64,000 nucleotides of DNA from Acaricomes phytoseiuli DSM 14247. GTDB lineage: Bacteria; Actinomycetota; Actinomycetes; Actinomycetales; Micrococcaceae. The translations under genes and the position numbers were made by a program. Location: assembly GCF_000376245.1 (NCBI RefSeq), contig NZ_AQXM01000060.1:46106-110105 (forward strand). Direction: 5' to 3'. Below the pieces are notes generated by a model, which had not been told where the DNA came from, did not search any database, and saw only the letters and a list, made by a program, of their open reading frames with translations. Below, in pieces: positions 27,782 through 37,720 of the stretch. Position 1 is the stretch's first letter. Each line of letters starts with the position of its first letter.

Positions 27782-28447
27782 TCACCAGCCCCGAGCGCGC
27801 CAGGCCGCTAAGTGCGGGCGCTCAGCGCCGAGCGTCGTCTCCCGCCCATGGCCCGGGTGCACGACCGTCCCATCCGGCAGTCGGTCGAAGATCCGCTGCT
27901 CGACATCGTCGATCAGGGTGCCGAAGCGCTGCGGATCGTTCTCCGTGTTGCCGACGCCGCCGGGGAAGAGCGAATCCCCGGTAAACAGCTGGGGCGGGGT
28001 GCCGGGGGCTTCGTAGAGCAGCGCGATGGATCCCGGGGTGTGCCCGCGCAATCCGATCACCTCCAGCCGGAGGCCGCCGAAGTCCAGCTGCTGGCCGTTC
28101 TCCAGAGGCACTGTGACAGGCGCTGGCATCGCGGCCGCATCGGCCTGACCGGCAAGGTGCTCGGCTCCTGTAGCCGAGAGTACCTCTGCCAGTGCCCGGA
28201 CGTGATCCCAATGCGAATGCGTTGTGATCACCGCTGCCAGGCCCGGTTTTTCGGTAGAGACGCCGGGTGTGGTGCCGGCGGAGATCAGCTCCAGGATGCG
28301 CTCCGGTGCGTCGGCTGCGTCAATGAGCACCTGCGGGCCGTCCGGCAGCTGCCGGAGCAGATAGACATTGTTATCCATCGTAGAGACCGAGATCCTCCGG
28401 ATCGATAGCTTCGGGAACTGCCAGATGACAGGATCGGTAGCAGACAT
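27782..28447 (-). CDS. MBL-fold metallo-hydrolase (glyoxalase II-like)
   Basis: 221-aa metallo-beta-lactamase-fold hydrolase. The zinc motif HSHWDH (His77, His79, Asp81, His82), GHTPGS and GDSLFPGGVGN and the C-terminal HPGHG complete the metal site. This is the arrangement of glyoxalase II-like thioester hydrolases; the natural substrate is unknown. I placed the start at ATG 28447 because TATGCT stands exactly 6 nt upstream. An earlier ATG at 28465 would overlap that box. It is divergent from marR, with a large hairpin between them. Confidence 0.85.
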   Translation of the reverse strand: MSATDPVIWQFPKLSIRRISVSTMDNNVYLLRQLPDGPQVLIDAADAPERILELISAGTTPGVSTEKPGLAAVITTHSHWDHVRALAEVLSATGAEHLAGQADAAAMPAPVTVPLENGQQLDFGGLRLEVIGLRGHTPGSIALLYEAPGTPPQLFTGDSLFPGGVGNTENDPQRFGTLIDDVEQRIFDRLPDGTVVHPGHGRETTLGAERPHLAAWRARGW

Positions 28448-28453
28448 AGTCAG

Positions 28454-28459
28454 AGCATA
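28454..28459 (-). promoter_or_regulatory. -10 box, leaderless MBL hydrolase transcript
   Basis: On the minus strand TATGCT is followed by 6 nt and the ATG at 28447. Its presence decides the start codon. Confidence 0.5.
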
Positions 28460-28474
28460 TGGCACATCCGGAAA

Positions 28475-28536
28475 TTGAGGTCTTCCGTGAGTTTTGATGC
28501 CGTTCGAAAGGCATCAAAACTCACGGAAGACCTCAA
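28475..28536. repeat. Perfect 27-bp inverted repeat (hairpin) between divergent genes
   Basis: Arms at 28475-28501 and 28510-28536 are perfect complements and enclose the 8-nt loop GTTCGAAA. Starts of the divergent hydrolase and marR genes lie 28 and 82 bp away. It is far longer than the terminators in this window apart from that of pyk, and it is in a place where no terminator is needed. It could be an orphan palindromic (REP/MITE-like) element or a regulatory structure. No second copy was seen in the window. Confidence 0.9.
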
Positions 28537-28553
28537 AAACCGGGTAGAAGAGA

Positions 28554-28581
28554 TATAATTGTGTGCCGAAAGCAACTAATT
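28554..28581 (+). promoter_or_regulatory. marR promoter -10 with overlapping candidate MarR operator
   Basis: A consensus -10, TATAAT, is at 28554-28559. The -35 position would fall on the foot of the 27-bp hairpin. Overlapping it is an imperfect inverted repeat AATTGTGTGC / GCAACTAATT (28557-28566, 28572-28581; 7 of 10 pairs), the size and place expected for MarR autorepression. Transcription from near 28566 gives a leader of about 52 nt with GGAGGAG before the ATG. Confidence 0.5.
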
Positions 28582-28617
28582 TGACCGATGCGGTGACAGC
28601 CGCACCGTGGAGGAGAG

Positions 28618-29142
28618 ATGACGGTCCAGGATCAGACTCTGGCGGATCTGGTGAGCGAAGTGTTCCGACTCTTCCGGACGATCAAGCAGGCGGCCCATGA
28701 GAACGAGGTCGAGACGCGCGGCCCCAGGCTTGCGCATATCGGCATCCTCAGCCTGCTCAGCCAGTTCGGGGAATGCCGGGCCAGTGAACTGGCGGAGCGT
28801 ATCGGGGTGGGGCCGAGTGCGTTGAGTCGGCAGCTCGCCGAATTGGGTGAAGCCGGCCTGCTGGAGCGCCGTCCGGACCCCGAAGACGGCAGGGCGACTC
28901 TTATCAAGCTCTCTGCCGCGGGGCGGCGCACGCTCAGCGGAGTGCAGGCCCAGCGCTCCGAATGGATGCGCCACCGCTTGCGGGCGTGGGATGAAGCCGA
29001 TGCGGAACGCGCTTTGCGTGCGGTGGGCACGCTCGCTGATGCCTTTCAGCAGCCAACGGATCAACCCGAGCAGTCGGATGAGCCCGATGGGCACCAGGAG
29101 TGGGATGAGCACGAGCGCCTCCAGTACGGGCAGGCCTCATGA
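28618..29142 (+). CDS. MarR family transcriptional regulator
   Basis: 174-aa winged-helix regulator. The HTH is CRASELAERIGVGPSALSRQLAELGEAGLLERR (about 59-91), with wing DPEDGRATLIKLSAAGRR. Flanking helices mediate dimerisation, and the C-terminal 25 residues form a Gln/Asp/Glu-rich tail. ATG 28618 follows GGAGGAG. It overlaps the GntR gene by 4 nt (ATGA), so the two are co-translated. No obvious effector gene accompanies it. Confidence 0.9.
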   Translation: MTVQDQTLADLVSEVFRLFRTIKQAAHENEVETRGPRLAHIGILSLLSQFGECRASELAERIGVGPSALSRQLAELGEAGLLERRPDPEDGRATLIKLSAAGRRTLSGVQAQRSEWMRHRLRAWDEADAERALRAVGTLADAFQQPTDQPEQSDEPDGHQEWDEHERLQYGQAS

Positions 29143-29576
29143 CGAATCGGGGCTTGGAAGTCTTGACCAGTTGGCGGCCCGACCAGCAAAGCGCAGTGCC
29201 GCCCTATGAGCAGCTGCGTCAGCTGATCGCCGCGATGGCTGCCGGGGGAGAGCTCCCGGTGGGCACCAGACTTCCCTCGGTGCGTGCGCTGGCGCAGGAG
29301 GCCAGCTTGGCGGCCAATACTGTCGCACGGGCCTTCCGGGAGCTGGAGCGCAGCGGTGTGCTGCGTACTGCCGGCCGGAAGGGCACGGTGATCGCGGCCG
29401 ATGGGAATACCAGCCGGGCCCAGGTCGCGCAGGCGGCTGCGGACTTCGCCGCCGTAGTCCATGGGCAGGGAATGGCTGCCGATGAAGCGCTGGGAATCGC
29501 TGCTGCGGCACTTGCGGCGGCTGATCCCGGCTCTGCTGCTGGACCCACTGCTGGGCCTGTCGCCGGGCGGTCGTGA
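29139..29576 (+). CDS. GntR family regulator, YtrA subfamily
   Basis: 145-aa repressor-type regulator. An N-terminal winged helix of the GntR class is followed by only a short helical C-terminus, the hallmark of the YtrA subgroup: PPYEQLRQLIAAMAAGGELP, GTRLPSVRALAQEASLAANTVARAFRELERSGVL. YtrA regulators usually precede ABC-transporter genes. Here uvrA follows with its own leader, so the target is not evident. Start ATG 29139 overlaps the marR stop. Confidence 0.88.
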   Translation: MTNRGLEVLTSWRPDQQSAVPPYEQLRQLIAAMAAGGELPVGTRLPSVRALAQEASLAANTVARAFRELERSGVLRTAGRKGTVIAADGNTSRAQVAQAAADFAAVVHGQGMAADEALGIAAAALAAADPGSAAGPTAGPVAGRS

Positions 29577-29616
29577 AATCCACTGTTCGCTGAAATCCGA
29601 TACGGTTCTTGAGAGT

Positions 29617-29646
29617 GGAAGCTAAGCTGTTTGCGAAACAGTTTCC
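29617..29646. promoter_or_regulatory. Palindromic element in the uvrA leader
   Basis: CTGTTT-GCG-AAACAG (29627-29641), flanked by GGAA and TTCC, gives a 30-bp dyad just before the A+T-rich uvrA ribosome binding region. TAAGCT at 29623-29628 could be a -10 box, in which case this is an operator. It does not match the actinobacterial LexA consensus. Confidence 0.35.
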
Positions 29647-29677
29647 ATTCGAAGATTTTTTCGATAAGGATATATTT

Positions 29678-32653
29678 GTGCCCAAATCTGCTGAAGCTGC
29701 TGTGCGTTCCACGAAGCGTTCTACCAAGCGCTCCGACAAGTCCTCGGGGAAGCCGGCTCGTCCAGAGCGACCGGCCGCCGCGGAGATCGATACGATTCCG
29801 GGGAATGAGCCAGCACTGTCCCGGCTCCTGGTCAAAGGGGCCCGGGAGCACAACCTGCGCAATATCGATCTGGTGCTGCCCAGGGATTCGATGATCGTCT
29901 TCACCGGCCTCTCCGGCTCGGGGAAGTCCTCACTGGCCTTCGACACCATTTTCGCCGAAGGTCAGCGCCGCTACGTCGAATCCTTATCGGCTTATGCCCG
30001 GCAGTTCCTCGGTCAGGTCGATAAGCCGGACGTCGACTTCATCGAAGGTCTTTCCCCCGCGGTGTCCATCGACCAGAAGTCCACCTCCAAGAATCCGCGG
30101 TCCACGGTGGGCACGATCACAGAGATCTACGACTACATGCGCCTACTCTGGGCGCGCGTGGGCCACCCGCACTGTCCGGTGTGCGGTGAGTTGGTAGCCC
30201 GGCAGACCCCGCAGCAGATCGTCGATCAGCTCCTGGAGATGCCGGAAGGTACCCGATTCCAGGTTCTGGCCCCTGTGGTCCGGGGCCGCAAGGGCGAATT
30301 CGCGGACCTTTTCAAGGAGCTCGCGGCCAAAGGCTATTCCCGGGCCAAAGTGGATGGCGAGCTGGTGCAGCTCGCCGAGGCGCCCAAACTGGCCAAGCAG
30401 TACAAGCACACCATCGAGGTCGTGATCGACCGGCTAGTGATCCGGGAGGGCCTGCGGCAGCGGCTCACCGATTCAGTGGAGACCGCGTTGCTGCTGGCAG
30501 AGGGCCGGGTGCTCGCCGAGCTCGTCGACCTCGAGGCGGAGGACGATGGTCGGATCCGCAGTTTCAGCGAGAACTTGGCCTGCCCCAATGAGCACCCGCT
30601 GGCCATCGATGAAGTAGAGCCGCGCTCCTTCTCCTTCAACAATCCCTTCGGCGCCTGCCCGGCCTGTACGGGTATCGGCACCAAGCTCGAAGTGGACGAG
30701 GAACTCGTGGTGCCGGACCCGGAATCGACCCTGGGCGGCGGCGCGATCGCTCCCTGGTCGCTCGGGACCGCGAGCTCGGAGTACTGGCTGCGGCTGCTGG
30801 GCGGTCTGGGGCAGGAACTGGGCTTCGACCTCAATACGCCCTGGCAGGCACTCCCCGCTGCAGCGCGCAAGGCCATCCTGAACGGCAAGGATCACAAGGT
30901 CACGGTGCAGTACCGCAACCGGTTCGGCCGGGAGCGCAAGTATTCCACCGGCTTCGAGGGAGTCATCCAGTACATCCACCGGAAGCACCTGGAAACGGAA
31001 TCGGATCACGCCAGGGATCGGTATGAGCAGTACATGCGGCAAGTGCCGTGCCCGGAATGCGGCGGCGCCAGGCTGAACCCGGCCTCGCTTTCCGTGCTCG
31101 TCGGTGGGAAGTCCATCGCGGAGGTCTCCGCGCTGCCAATGCGCGAATGCCATCGCTTCCTGAGCACCCTGGAATTGAGCGCTCGGGAGCAGCATATCGC
31201 CGCCCAGGTGCTCAACGAGATCCAGGCCCGGCTCACCTTCCTGCTCGATGTCGGCCTGGAATACCTGAATCTGGAACGGGCCTCGGCTACGCTCTCCGGC
31301 GGGGAAGCCCAGCGGATCCGGCTGGCGACTCAGATCGGCTCCGGGTTAGTCGGCGTGCTGTACGTTCTCGACGAACCCTCGATCGGCCTGCATCAGCGCG
31401 ATAACCGCCGCCTGATCGAGACCTTGACCAGGCTGCGGGATCTGGGCAATACCCTGATCGTGGTGGAGCACGACGAAGACACGATCAATGAGGCCGACTG
31501 GATCGTGGACATCGGGCCGGGTGCGGGTGCGCACGGCGGCCAGGTGGTGCACTCCGGTCCGTTGGCAGAACTGCTCGAGAACACCGGCTCGCTGACCGGC
31601 GACTATCTCTCCGGGCGCAAGAAGATCGAGACTCCTGCGGCGCGCCGTCCTATCGACAAGAAACGGGTGCTGAAAGTCGTCGGCGCGCGGGAGAACAATC
31701 TGCGCAATATCGATGCGGTCTTCCCCCTCGGCGTCTTCACTGCGGTGACCGGGGTCTCCGGCTCGGGCAAATCCACGCTCGTGAACGAGATCCTCTACAA
31801 GGTTCTGGTGAATCGTCTCAACGGCGCCAAGCAGGTGGCGGGCCGCCACACCCGGGTGGATGGCGTGGAGCAGCTCGACAAAGTGGTCCACGTCGATCAG
31901 AGCCCCATCGGCCGGACGCCGCGGTCGAATCCGGCGACGTACACCGGGGTCTTCGACCATATCCGCAAGCTCTTCGCGCAGGCACCGGAGTCGAAGGTGC
32001 GCGGTTACCAGCCGGGCCGCTTCTCCTTCAATGTCAAAGGCGGCCGCTGCGAGGCCTGTTCCGGTGACGGCACGCTGAAGATCGAGATGAACTTCCTACC
32101 GGATGTCTACGTGCCCTGCGAAGTCTGCCACGGAGCCCGATACAACCGGGAGACCCTGGAAGTGCACTACAAGGGCAAGACCATCGCCGACGTCCTCCAG
32201 ATGCCGATCGAGGAGGCCGCCGAGTTCTTCGAGGCCTTCGCCCCGATCGCCCGGCACCTGCGGACCTTGGTGGATGTCGGTCTGGGGTATGTGCGGCTCG
32301 GCCAACCCGCGACGACGCTCTCCGGCGGTGAAGCGCAGCGGGTCAAGCTGGCCTCGGAGCTGCAGAAGCGCTCCGGCGGGAAGAACGTCTACGTCCTTGA
32401 CGAGCCCACGACAGGCCTGCACTTCGAAGATATCCGCAAGCTCCTCCTGGTCCTCCAAGGCTTGGTGGACAAGGGGAACACGGTCATCACGATCGAGCAC
32501 AATCTGGATGTGATCAAGAGCGTCGACTGGGTCATCGACCTGGGCCCGGACGGTGGATCCGGCGGCGGTCAGATCATCGCCGCGGGCACTCCGGAGCAGG
32601 TGGCACAGTCCGAGGAGAGCCATACCGCGACCTTCCTGCGAGAAGTTCTCTGA
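29678..32653 (+). CDS. uvrA: Excinuclease ABC subunit A
   Basis: About 991-aa damage-sensing ATPase of nucleotide excision repair. Two ABC modules: Walker [12 protein letters not shown] near residue 77 and [11 protein letters not shown] in the second half, each with signature LSGGEAQR. Zinc-binding CxxC pairs are CPVCGE, CPACTG, CEACSG and CEVC. A Ser/Lys/Arg-rich N-terminal extension of about 50 residues precedes [20 protein letters not shown] chose GTG 29678 with AAGGA 7 nt upstream; longer in-frame starts run through the palindromic leader. uvrB lies 8 kb upstream and uvrC 0.9 kb downstream. Confidence 0.96.
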   Translation: MPKSAEAAVRSTKRSTKRSDKSSGKPARPERPAAAEIDTIPGNEPALSRLLVKGAREHNLRNIDLVLPRDSMIVFTGLSGSGKSSLAFDTIFAEGQRRYVESLSAYARQFLGQVDKPDVDFIEGLSPAVSIDQKSTSKNPRSTVGTITEIYDYMRLLWARVGHPHCPVCGELVARQTPQQIVDQLLEMPEGTRFQVLAPVVRGRKGEFADLFKELAAKGYSRAKVDGELVQLAEAPKLAKQYKHTIEVVIDRLVIREGLRQRLTDSVETALLLAEGRVLAELVDLEAEDDGRIRSFSENLACPNEHPLAIDEVEPRSFSFNNPFGACPACTGIGTKLEVDEELVVPDPESTLGGGAIAPWSLGTASSEYWLRLLGGLGQELGFDLNTPWQALPAAARKAILNGKDHKVTVQYRNRFGRERKYSTGFEGVIQYIHRKHLETESDHARDRYEQYMRQVPCPECGGARLNPASLSVLVGGKSIAEVSALPMRECHRFLSTLELSAREQHIAAQVLNEIQARLTFLLDVGLEYLNLERASATLSGGEAQRIRLATQIGSGLVGVLYVLDEPSIGLHQRDNRRLIETLTRLRDLGNTLIVVEHDEDTINEADWIVDIGPGAGAHGGQVVHSGPLAELLENTGSLTGDYLSGRKKIETPAARRPIDKKRVLKVVGARENNLRNIDAVFPLGVFTAVTGVSGSGKSTLVNEILYKVLVNRLNGAKQVAGRHTRVDGVEQLDKVVHVDQSPIGRTPRSNPATYTGVFDHIRKLFAQAPESKVRGYQPGRFSFNVKGGRCEACSGDGTLKIEMNFLPDVYVPCEVCHGARYNRETLEVHYKGKTIADVLQMPIEEAAEFFEAFAPIARHLRTLVDVGLGYVRLGQPATTLSGGEAQRVKLASELQKRSGGKNVYVLDEPTTGLHFEDIRKLLLVLQGLVDKGNTVITIEHNLDVIKSVDWVIDLGPDGGSGGGQIIAAGTPEQVAQSEESHTATFLREVL

Positions 32654-32742
32654 GGCGAAGAGCGCCGGACTGCTGCAGACCTTGAATATTCCCGATATGG
32701 AATGAGTGTTCTGCGCACGCGCCGGTGCATGAGAAACTAGGG

Positions 32743-32763
32743 CAGTGATGATCCAGTGATGAT
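32743..32763. repeat. Short direct repeat before plsC
   Basis: CAGTGATGAT occurs at 32743-32752 and again at 32754-32763, one base apart, in the 206-bp uvrA-plsC spacer. Nothing else definite is seen in the spacer. Confidence 0.7.
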
Positions 32764-32859
32764 GGCTGCCGGGCCGGCCAGTTCAGCAAACCAAGCCAAC
32801 CCGGTGCGTCAAACCAGTCCGATAAGGGAAGAACCGATCAGTCAGGGAGGTGCGTGCTG

Positions 32860-33522
32860 ATGCTGTACGAGTCCGCGCGGGGCACCACCCGCGGCCTCAT
32901 CGCGCTTGGCTGCCGGCCGACCCTCGAAGGCCTGGAGAACATCCCCGATGACGGCCCCTTCATCGTCGCGCCGAATCATCTCTCCTTTCTCGACAGTGTG
33001 CTCATCCAGACCATCCTGCCGCGTAAGGTAGCCTTCTTCGCGAAAGCGGAGTACTTCACGACCAAGGGCATCAAAGGCCGTTTCATGAAGTCGTTCTTTA
33101 CCGCGGTCGGCTCGATCCCGGTGGAACGGGGGGAGCACGCAGCCTCGGTGGCGGCGTTGAAATCGCTGCTGGACATCCTGGCCGCCGGTGATGGCGTAGG
33201 CATTTACCCGGAAGGAACCCGTTCCCGGGACGGCAGGCTCTACCGGGGCCGTACCGGGGTCGGCTGGCTCGCGCTGACCACTGGTGCGCCGGTGCTCCCG
33301 GTGGGCCTCAAAGGTACCGAGAAGCTTCAGCCCGCGGGCAGCAATCTGATCAGGCCCCGGCATTTCTCGCTGACCGTCGGCAAGCCCCTCTACTTCGACA
33401 AGACCGGCCCGGACCATGCGCTACCGGCCCGCCGTGCGGCCACGGATGAGATCATGGCGGCCATCGCCGAGCTGACCGGCCAGGAGCAGGTCTCCGGATA
33501 CAACCAGGCCAAAGGCCAGTGA
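32860..33522 (+). CDS. plsC: 1-acyl-sn-glycerol-3-phosphate acyltransferase family protein
   Basis: About 220-aa PlsC-type acyltransferase, making phosphatidic acid from lysophosphatidic acid at the membrane. The catalytic HX4D motif is NHLSFLDS (His40, Asp45), and the acceptor-binding motif is YPEGTRSRDGRLYRGRTG. ATG 32860 stands 9 nt after GGAGG. The in-frame GTG at 32854 would leave only 3 nt and is less likely. Several PlsC paralogues usually exist per genome, so the exact acyl donor and acceptor are open. Confidence 0.88.
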   Translation: MLYESARGTTRGLIALGCRPTLEGLENIPDDGPFIVAPNHLSFLDSVLIQTILPRKVAFFAKAEYFTTKGIKGRFMKSFFTAVGSIPVERGEHAASVAALKSLLDILAAGDGVGIYPEGTRSRDGRLYRGRTGVGWLALTTGAPVLPVGLKGTEKLQPAGSNLIRPRHFSLTVGKPLYFDKTGPDHALPARRAATDEIMAAIAELTGQEQVSGYNQAKGQ

Positions 33523-33558
33523 CCGGACCCGTGCGGTTGTACTGAGGAAGTCGGACTA

Positions 33559-35586
33559 GTGGCAGACCCCGCGAGCTATCGCCCGAAAACCGGCGAGATC
33601 CCCACCGAACCGGGCGTGTACCGGTTCTCCGACGAGCACGGCCGGGTGATCTACGTCGGAAAAGCCAAGAACCTGCGTTCCAGGCTGACCTCTTACTTCG
33701 CCAACCCGGCTACTCTGCTGCCCAAGACCTATGCGATGGTGCATGCGGCGGCCGGGGTGCAGTGGACCATCGTCGGCAGCGAACTGGAAGCACTGCAGCT
33801 CGAATACACGTGGATCAAAGAATTCGCGCCCCGGTATAACCTCGCCTTCCGGGACGATAAGAGCTACCCCTATCTCGCCGTGACACTGGGGGAGAAGTTC
33901 CCCCGGGTCCAGGTCATGCGCGGCGAGCGGCGGAAGGGCACCCGCTACTTCGGCCCCTACACCGCCGGGGCGATCCGGGAAACCGTGGATACGCTCTTGC
34001 GAGTTTTCCCGGTGCGCACCTGCAGCCCCGGGGTCTTCCGGCGGGCGGAGCAGAGCGGGCGTCCATGCCTGCTCGGGTATATCGATAAATGCTCAGCGCC
34101 CTGCGTGGGCCGGATCAGCCCGGAGGATCATCGCAAGCTGGCCGAGGAGTTCTGCGACTTCATGTCCGGCCAGGCCAGGCATTTCATCGTGGACCTGGAA
34201 CAGCAGATGGCTGCGGCCGTCGCCGAGCTCGACTACGAGCGAGCAGCCCGGTTGCGCGATGACATCGCGGCCCTGCGCAAGGTCTTCGAGCGCAATGCCG
34301 TAGTGCTCACCGAGGAGACCAACGCCGATGTCTTCGCCGTGCACCAGGATGAACTCGAAGCCGCGGTGCAGGTCTTCCACGTCCGCGCGGGGCGGATCCG
34401 CGGGCAGCGCGGCTGGGTGGTGGAGAAAGTCGAGGATACCGAGCCGCCGGAACTGCTGGAGCACCTTCTGCAGCAGGTCTACGGCGGTACCGCAGAGGCC
34501 CAGTCCGTCACGGAATCTGCGGATCGCATTCCCCGTCAGATCCTGGTGCCCCAGCTGCCGGCCAATGCGGATCGGCTGACCGAGTGGCTCCGCGGCCTGC
34601 GCGGGGCGAAAGTCGAGATCTCGGTACCCCAGCGCGGTGATAAAGCCGCGCTGATGGGAACCGTCGCCATCAATGCCGAACAGGCCCTGCAGTTGCATAA
34701 ATCCCGGCGCGCAGGGGATCTCACCCAGCGTTCCGTGGCGCTGCGCGAACTGCAGGAGGCCTTGGACATCCCGGTGCCGCTGCTGCGCATCGAGTGTTAC
34801 GACATATCGCATGTGCAAGGCACCAATGTGGTCGCATCGATGGTGGTCGTCGAGGATGGGTTGCCGAGGAAGAGCGAGTACCGCAGGTTCACCATCACCG
34901 GCGAGGCAGCCCGGGACGACACCGCCTCGATGTACGACGTGATCTACCGCAGGTTCCGCAATTATCTGCAGGAGCGTCAGCGTCGGGCGGAGAGCATGGC
35001 GGCTCACGAGGCAGACCGGTTCAGTGTCCAGGCGGAAGAAACTGCCGGCCCCGGTGCTGAGGGGCCGAAATTCGCCTACCCGCCGAACCTTTTAGTGGTT
35101 GACGGCGGTGCGCCTCAGGTCGCCGCTGCCAGCCAGGCCCTCGGCGATCTCGGCATTCAGGACGTCTACGTGATCGGCCTGGCCAAGCGACTCGAGGAGA
35201 TCTGGCTGCCGGACGATGAATTCCCCGCGATCTTGCCCCGGACTTCGCAGGGGCTCTACCTGCTGCAGCGGCTCCGAGATGAAGCCCACCGGTTCGCCAT
35301 CAGTTTCCACCGGAGCAAGCGCAGCAAGTCGATGATCGCCTCGATTCTCGATGAGGTTCCGGGAGTCGGGGAGGCGAAGCGCAAAGCGCTGCTGCGGCAT
35401 TTCGGCTCCGTCAAGCGGTTGCGCGCTGCCACTGAGGGTGAAATCGCCGAGGTGAAAGGATTCGGCCCGGTGCTAGCGAAGACCGTGCAGGCGCAATTGG
35501 CCGCAGCAGCCACGGAGGCTGCGACGGCTGATCCCGCGGATCCAGCGGAGAGCGCCGTGAATACGGCCACCGGCGAAATAATCTGA
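33559..35586 (+). CDS. uvrC: Excinuclease ABC subunit C
   Basis: 675-aa dual-incision nuclease. N-terminal GIY-YIG domain ([21 protein letters not shown]), a UVR domain near residues 208-243 that binds UvrB, an RNase H-like second nuclease ([34 protein letters not shown]) and two helix-hairpin-helix motifs at the C-terminus ([22 protein letters not shown]). GTG start at 33559, 8 nt after GAGGAAG. It leads into the rapZ-yvcK-whiA cluster, the standard actinobacterial order. Confidence 0.97.
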   Translation: MADPASYRPKTGEIPTEPGVYRFSDEHGRVIYVGKAKNLRSRLTSYFANPATLLPKTYAMVHAAAGVQWTIVGSELEALQLEYTWIKEFAPRYNLAFRDDKSYPYLAVTLGEKFPRVQVMRGERRKGTRYFGPYTAGAIRETVDTLLRVFPVRTCSPGVFRRAEQSGRPCLLGYIDKCSAPCVGRISPEDHRKLAEEFCDFMSGQARHFIVDLEQQMAAAVAELDYERAARLRDDIAALRKVFERNAVVLTEETNADVFAVHQDELEAAVQVFHVRAGRIRGQRGWVVEKVEDTEPPELLEHLLQQVYGGTAEAQSVTESADRIPRQILVPQLPANADRLTEWLRGLRGAKVEISVPQRGDKAALMGTVAINAEQALQLHKSRRAGDLTQRSVALRELQEALDIPVPLLRIECYDISHVQGTNVVASMVVVEDGLPRKSEYRRFTITGEAARDDTASMYDVIYRRFRNYLQERQRRAESMAAHEADRFSVQAEETAGPGAEGPKFAYPPNLLVVDGGAPQVAAASQALGDLGIQDVYVIGLAKRLEEIWLPDDEFPAILPRTSQGLYLLQRLRDEAHRFAISFHRSKRSKSMIASILDEVPGVGEAKRKALLRHFGSVKRLRAATEGEIAEVKGFGPVLAKTVQAQLAAAATEAATADPADPAESAVNTATGEII

Positions 35587-35649
35587 GCTTCGTTAGGCTA
35601 AAATCAGTATTTCGGTCAATGTGAGAGCAGCTAAGGACGGACCTGGGCA

Positions 35650-36582
35650 ATGACAGATTCCACCCCGGCAGACCCTGCCGTTCCGGAGCCGCCGGAAGAG
35701 CTCACCTCAGTCAAGCCCCCCGAATCGGAGATCCTGGTGATCACGGGGCTCTCCGGCGCTGGCCGAAGCACTACCGCGAACGCTCTGGAGGACCACGGCT
35801 GGTATGTCGTGGAGGGCCTACCGCCGCAGATGCTCAGCACCCTCGCCGAGCTCGTGGCGCGGACGCCGAACGCGCTGCCCAAGCTCGCCGTGGTGATCGA
35901 TGTGCGCAGCAAGGCCTTCTTCGCCGATATCCGTGACTCCTTGTCGGTGCTGGCCGCTTCCGGAATCCGGTACCGGGTGCTCTTCCTGGACGCTGATGAC
36001 GATTCTCTGGTACGTCGTTTCGAGCAGGGGCGCCGTCCGCATCCGCTGCAAGGTGATGGCCGGATCCTGGACGGCATTGCGGCGGAGCGTGAGCTGCTCG
36101 CGCCCCTACGGGAGAGCGCGGATATCGTCCTTGATACCTCTGGATTCAATGTGCACGCCTTGGCAACTAAGAGCGCCGAGCTGTTCTCTGACTCTGGTCC
36201 CATCGTGCTGCGGCTTACCGTGATGAGTTTTGGCTTCAAATACGGGTTGCCGGTGGACGCGAATTATGTGGCGGATGTCCGCTTCCTGCCCAACCCGCAC
36301 TGGATCCCGCAGTTGAGACCGCATACCGGCCTGGATCAGGACGTCAGCGACTTCGTGCTCCGGGAGAACGGCGCGGACGAGTTCGTCGCGCGTTACGTGC
36401 ATGCCCTCGAACCGGCTATTTCCGGATACCGCCGGGAAAACAAGCACTACGCGACCATCGCGGTGGGGTGCACAGGAGGCAAGCACCGTTCGGTAGCGGT
36501 GGCTGTGGAGCTGGCCAAGCGGTTGGCCCAGCTGCCCCGGGTCAGCGTGAGCATGCGGCATCGGGACCTGGGGCGTGAATAG
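35650..36582 (+). CDS. rapZ: RNase adapter protein / nucleotide-binding protein RapZ (YvcJ)
   Basis: 310-aa P-loop protein. The N-terminal Walker A is GLSGAGRST, with Arg in place of the usual Lys as in many actinobacterial homologues. The C-terminal half holds [23 protein letters not shown] and [10 protein letters not shown]. In E. coli RapZ delivers small RNAs controlling amino-sugar synthesis to RNase E. The actinobacterial role is not settled. It sits 13 nt before yvcK. ATG 35650 follows AAGGACGG. Confidence 0.92.
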   Translation: MTDSTPADPAVPEPPEELTSVKPPESEILVITGLSGAGRSTTANALEDHGWYVVEGLPPQMLSTLAELVARTPNALPKLAVVIDVRSKAFFADIRDSLSVLAASGIRYRVLFLDADDDSLVRRFEQGRRPHPLQGDGRILDGIAAERELLAPLRESADIVLDTSGFNVHALATKSAELFSDSGPIVLRLTVMSFGFKYGLPVDANYVADVRFLPNPHWIPQLRPHTGLDQDVSDFVLRENGADEFVARYVHALEPAISGYRRENKHYATIAVGCTGGKHRSVAVAVELAKRLAQLPRVSVSMRHRDLGRE

Positions 36583-36595
36583 GCATGGCTGACTG

Positions 36596-37618
36596 ATGGG
36601 CGTGCTCACCGGGCCGCTACCCCTGATTCCGCCGAAGAACCAGCCTTCCGGCACACCGGACCTGCGGGTTGTCGCCCTAGGCGGCGGCCACGGCCTGTCC
36701 GCATCGCTTTCCGCCTTGCGGCTGTTGACGAGTGAACTCACCGCAGTGGTGACCGTCGCCGATGACGGCGGTTCTTCGGGCCGGCTGCGTGATGAGTTCA
36801 ATGTGCTTCCCCCGGGAGATCTGCGCATGGCGCTCTCAGCACTCTGCGATGACACCGAATGGGGCCGCACCTGGCGAGATGTCATGCAGCATCGCTTTCA
36901 GTCAGTGCAGGGCAAAGAATCCTTGCTAGACCAGCACGCTATGGGGAATCTGCTGATCGTCACGCTCTGGGAACTGCTCGGGGATACCGTGGGCGGACTC
37001 AAATGGGCGGGTGCGCTGCTCGGTGCCAGAGGGCAGGTGCTGCCCATGGCGAGCGTTCCGCTGACCATTCAGGGGACTAGTCGTTCCCTGCAGGAAGACG
37101 GCACCGAGTGGATTCAGCAGATCGAGGGGCAGGCGGTGCTGGCCACTGCCGGTAACGTCGAGGACGTCCGGTTGCTGCCAGAGGGAGCCCCTGCCTGTGT
37201 GGAGGCACTGGAAGCCATCGAACTGTCTGACTGGGTGATTCTGGGCCCGGGCTCCTGGTACACCTCGGTGCTGCCGCATCTGCTGCTGCCCGAGCTGCGG
37301 CAGGCGCTCTGCACCAGTCCGGCTCGGCGCTGTCTGGCCATGAATCTCGATGTCAACGACAAGGAAGTCAGAGGGATGAGCGCCGCTGATCATCTCCGGG
37401 TGATTTCCCGATACGCACCTGAATTTGGCGTGGATATTGTGCTGGCTGATCCCACGAGTATTGGCAGCACTCAGGAAGCCCGGGCAGAATTCGAACAGGC
37501 CGCAGCGGCGCTGGGCGCCGAGGTCGTGCTCTCCAGAGTCCGGGTTAGTAATCGTCAGTCGGTTCATGACCCGTTGCGGCTTGCGGCGGCGTTCCATGAC
37601 GTTTTCGGCGGCGGTTGA
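36596..37618 (+). CDS. yvcK: YvcK/CofD-like gluconeogenesis factor
   Basis: 340-aa protein of the CofD/YvcK fold. The UDP-sugar-binding N-terminus VVALGGGHGLSASLSALR, VADDGGSSGRLRDEF and PPGDLRMALSALC are conserved, as is LGPGSWYTSVLPHLL. YvcK is needed for growth on gluconeogenic substrates and for cell shape in B. subtilis, and its mycobacterial homologue CuvA affects the cell wall. It is in one operon with rapZ and whiA. ATG 36596 was chosen by position, since no strong ribosome binding site is seen. Confidence 0.93.
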   Translation: MGVLTGPLPLIPPKNQPSGTPDLRVVALGGGHGLSASLSALRLLTSELTAVVTVADDGGSSGRLRDEFNVLPPGDLRMALSALCDDTEWGRTWRDVMQHRFQSVQGKESLLDQHAMGNLLIVTLWELLGDTVGGLKWAGALLGARGQVLPMASVPLTIQGTSRSLQEDGTEWIQQIEGQAVLATAGNVEDVRLLPEGAPACVEALEAIELSDWVILGPGSWYTSVLPHLLLPELRQALCTSPARRCLAMNLDVNDKEVRGMSAADHLRVISRYAPEFGVDIVLADPTSIGSTQEARAEFEQAAAALGAEVVLSRVRVSNRQSVHDPLRLAAAFHDVFGGG

Positions 37619-37720
37619 GCCGCTGAGGTATGCGCACCCGGCTGCCGCAGGGCAGGCCAGAACCAACAAGATCAATAAGACCAGCAGTATGAGAAGTAGT
37701 AGTGGAAGCAGGGCAGAAGT

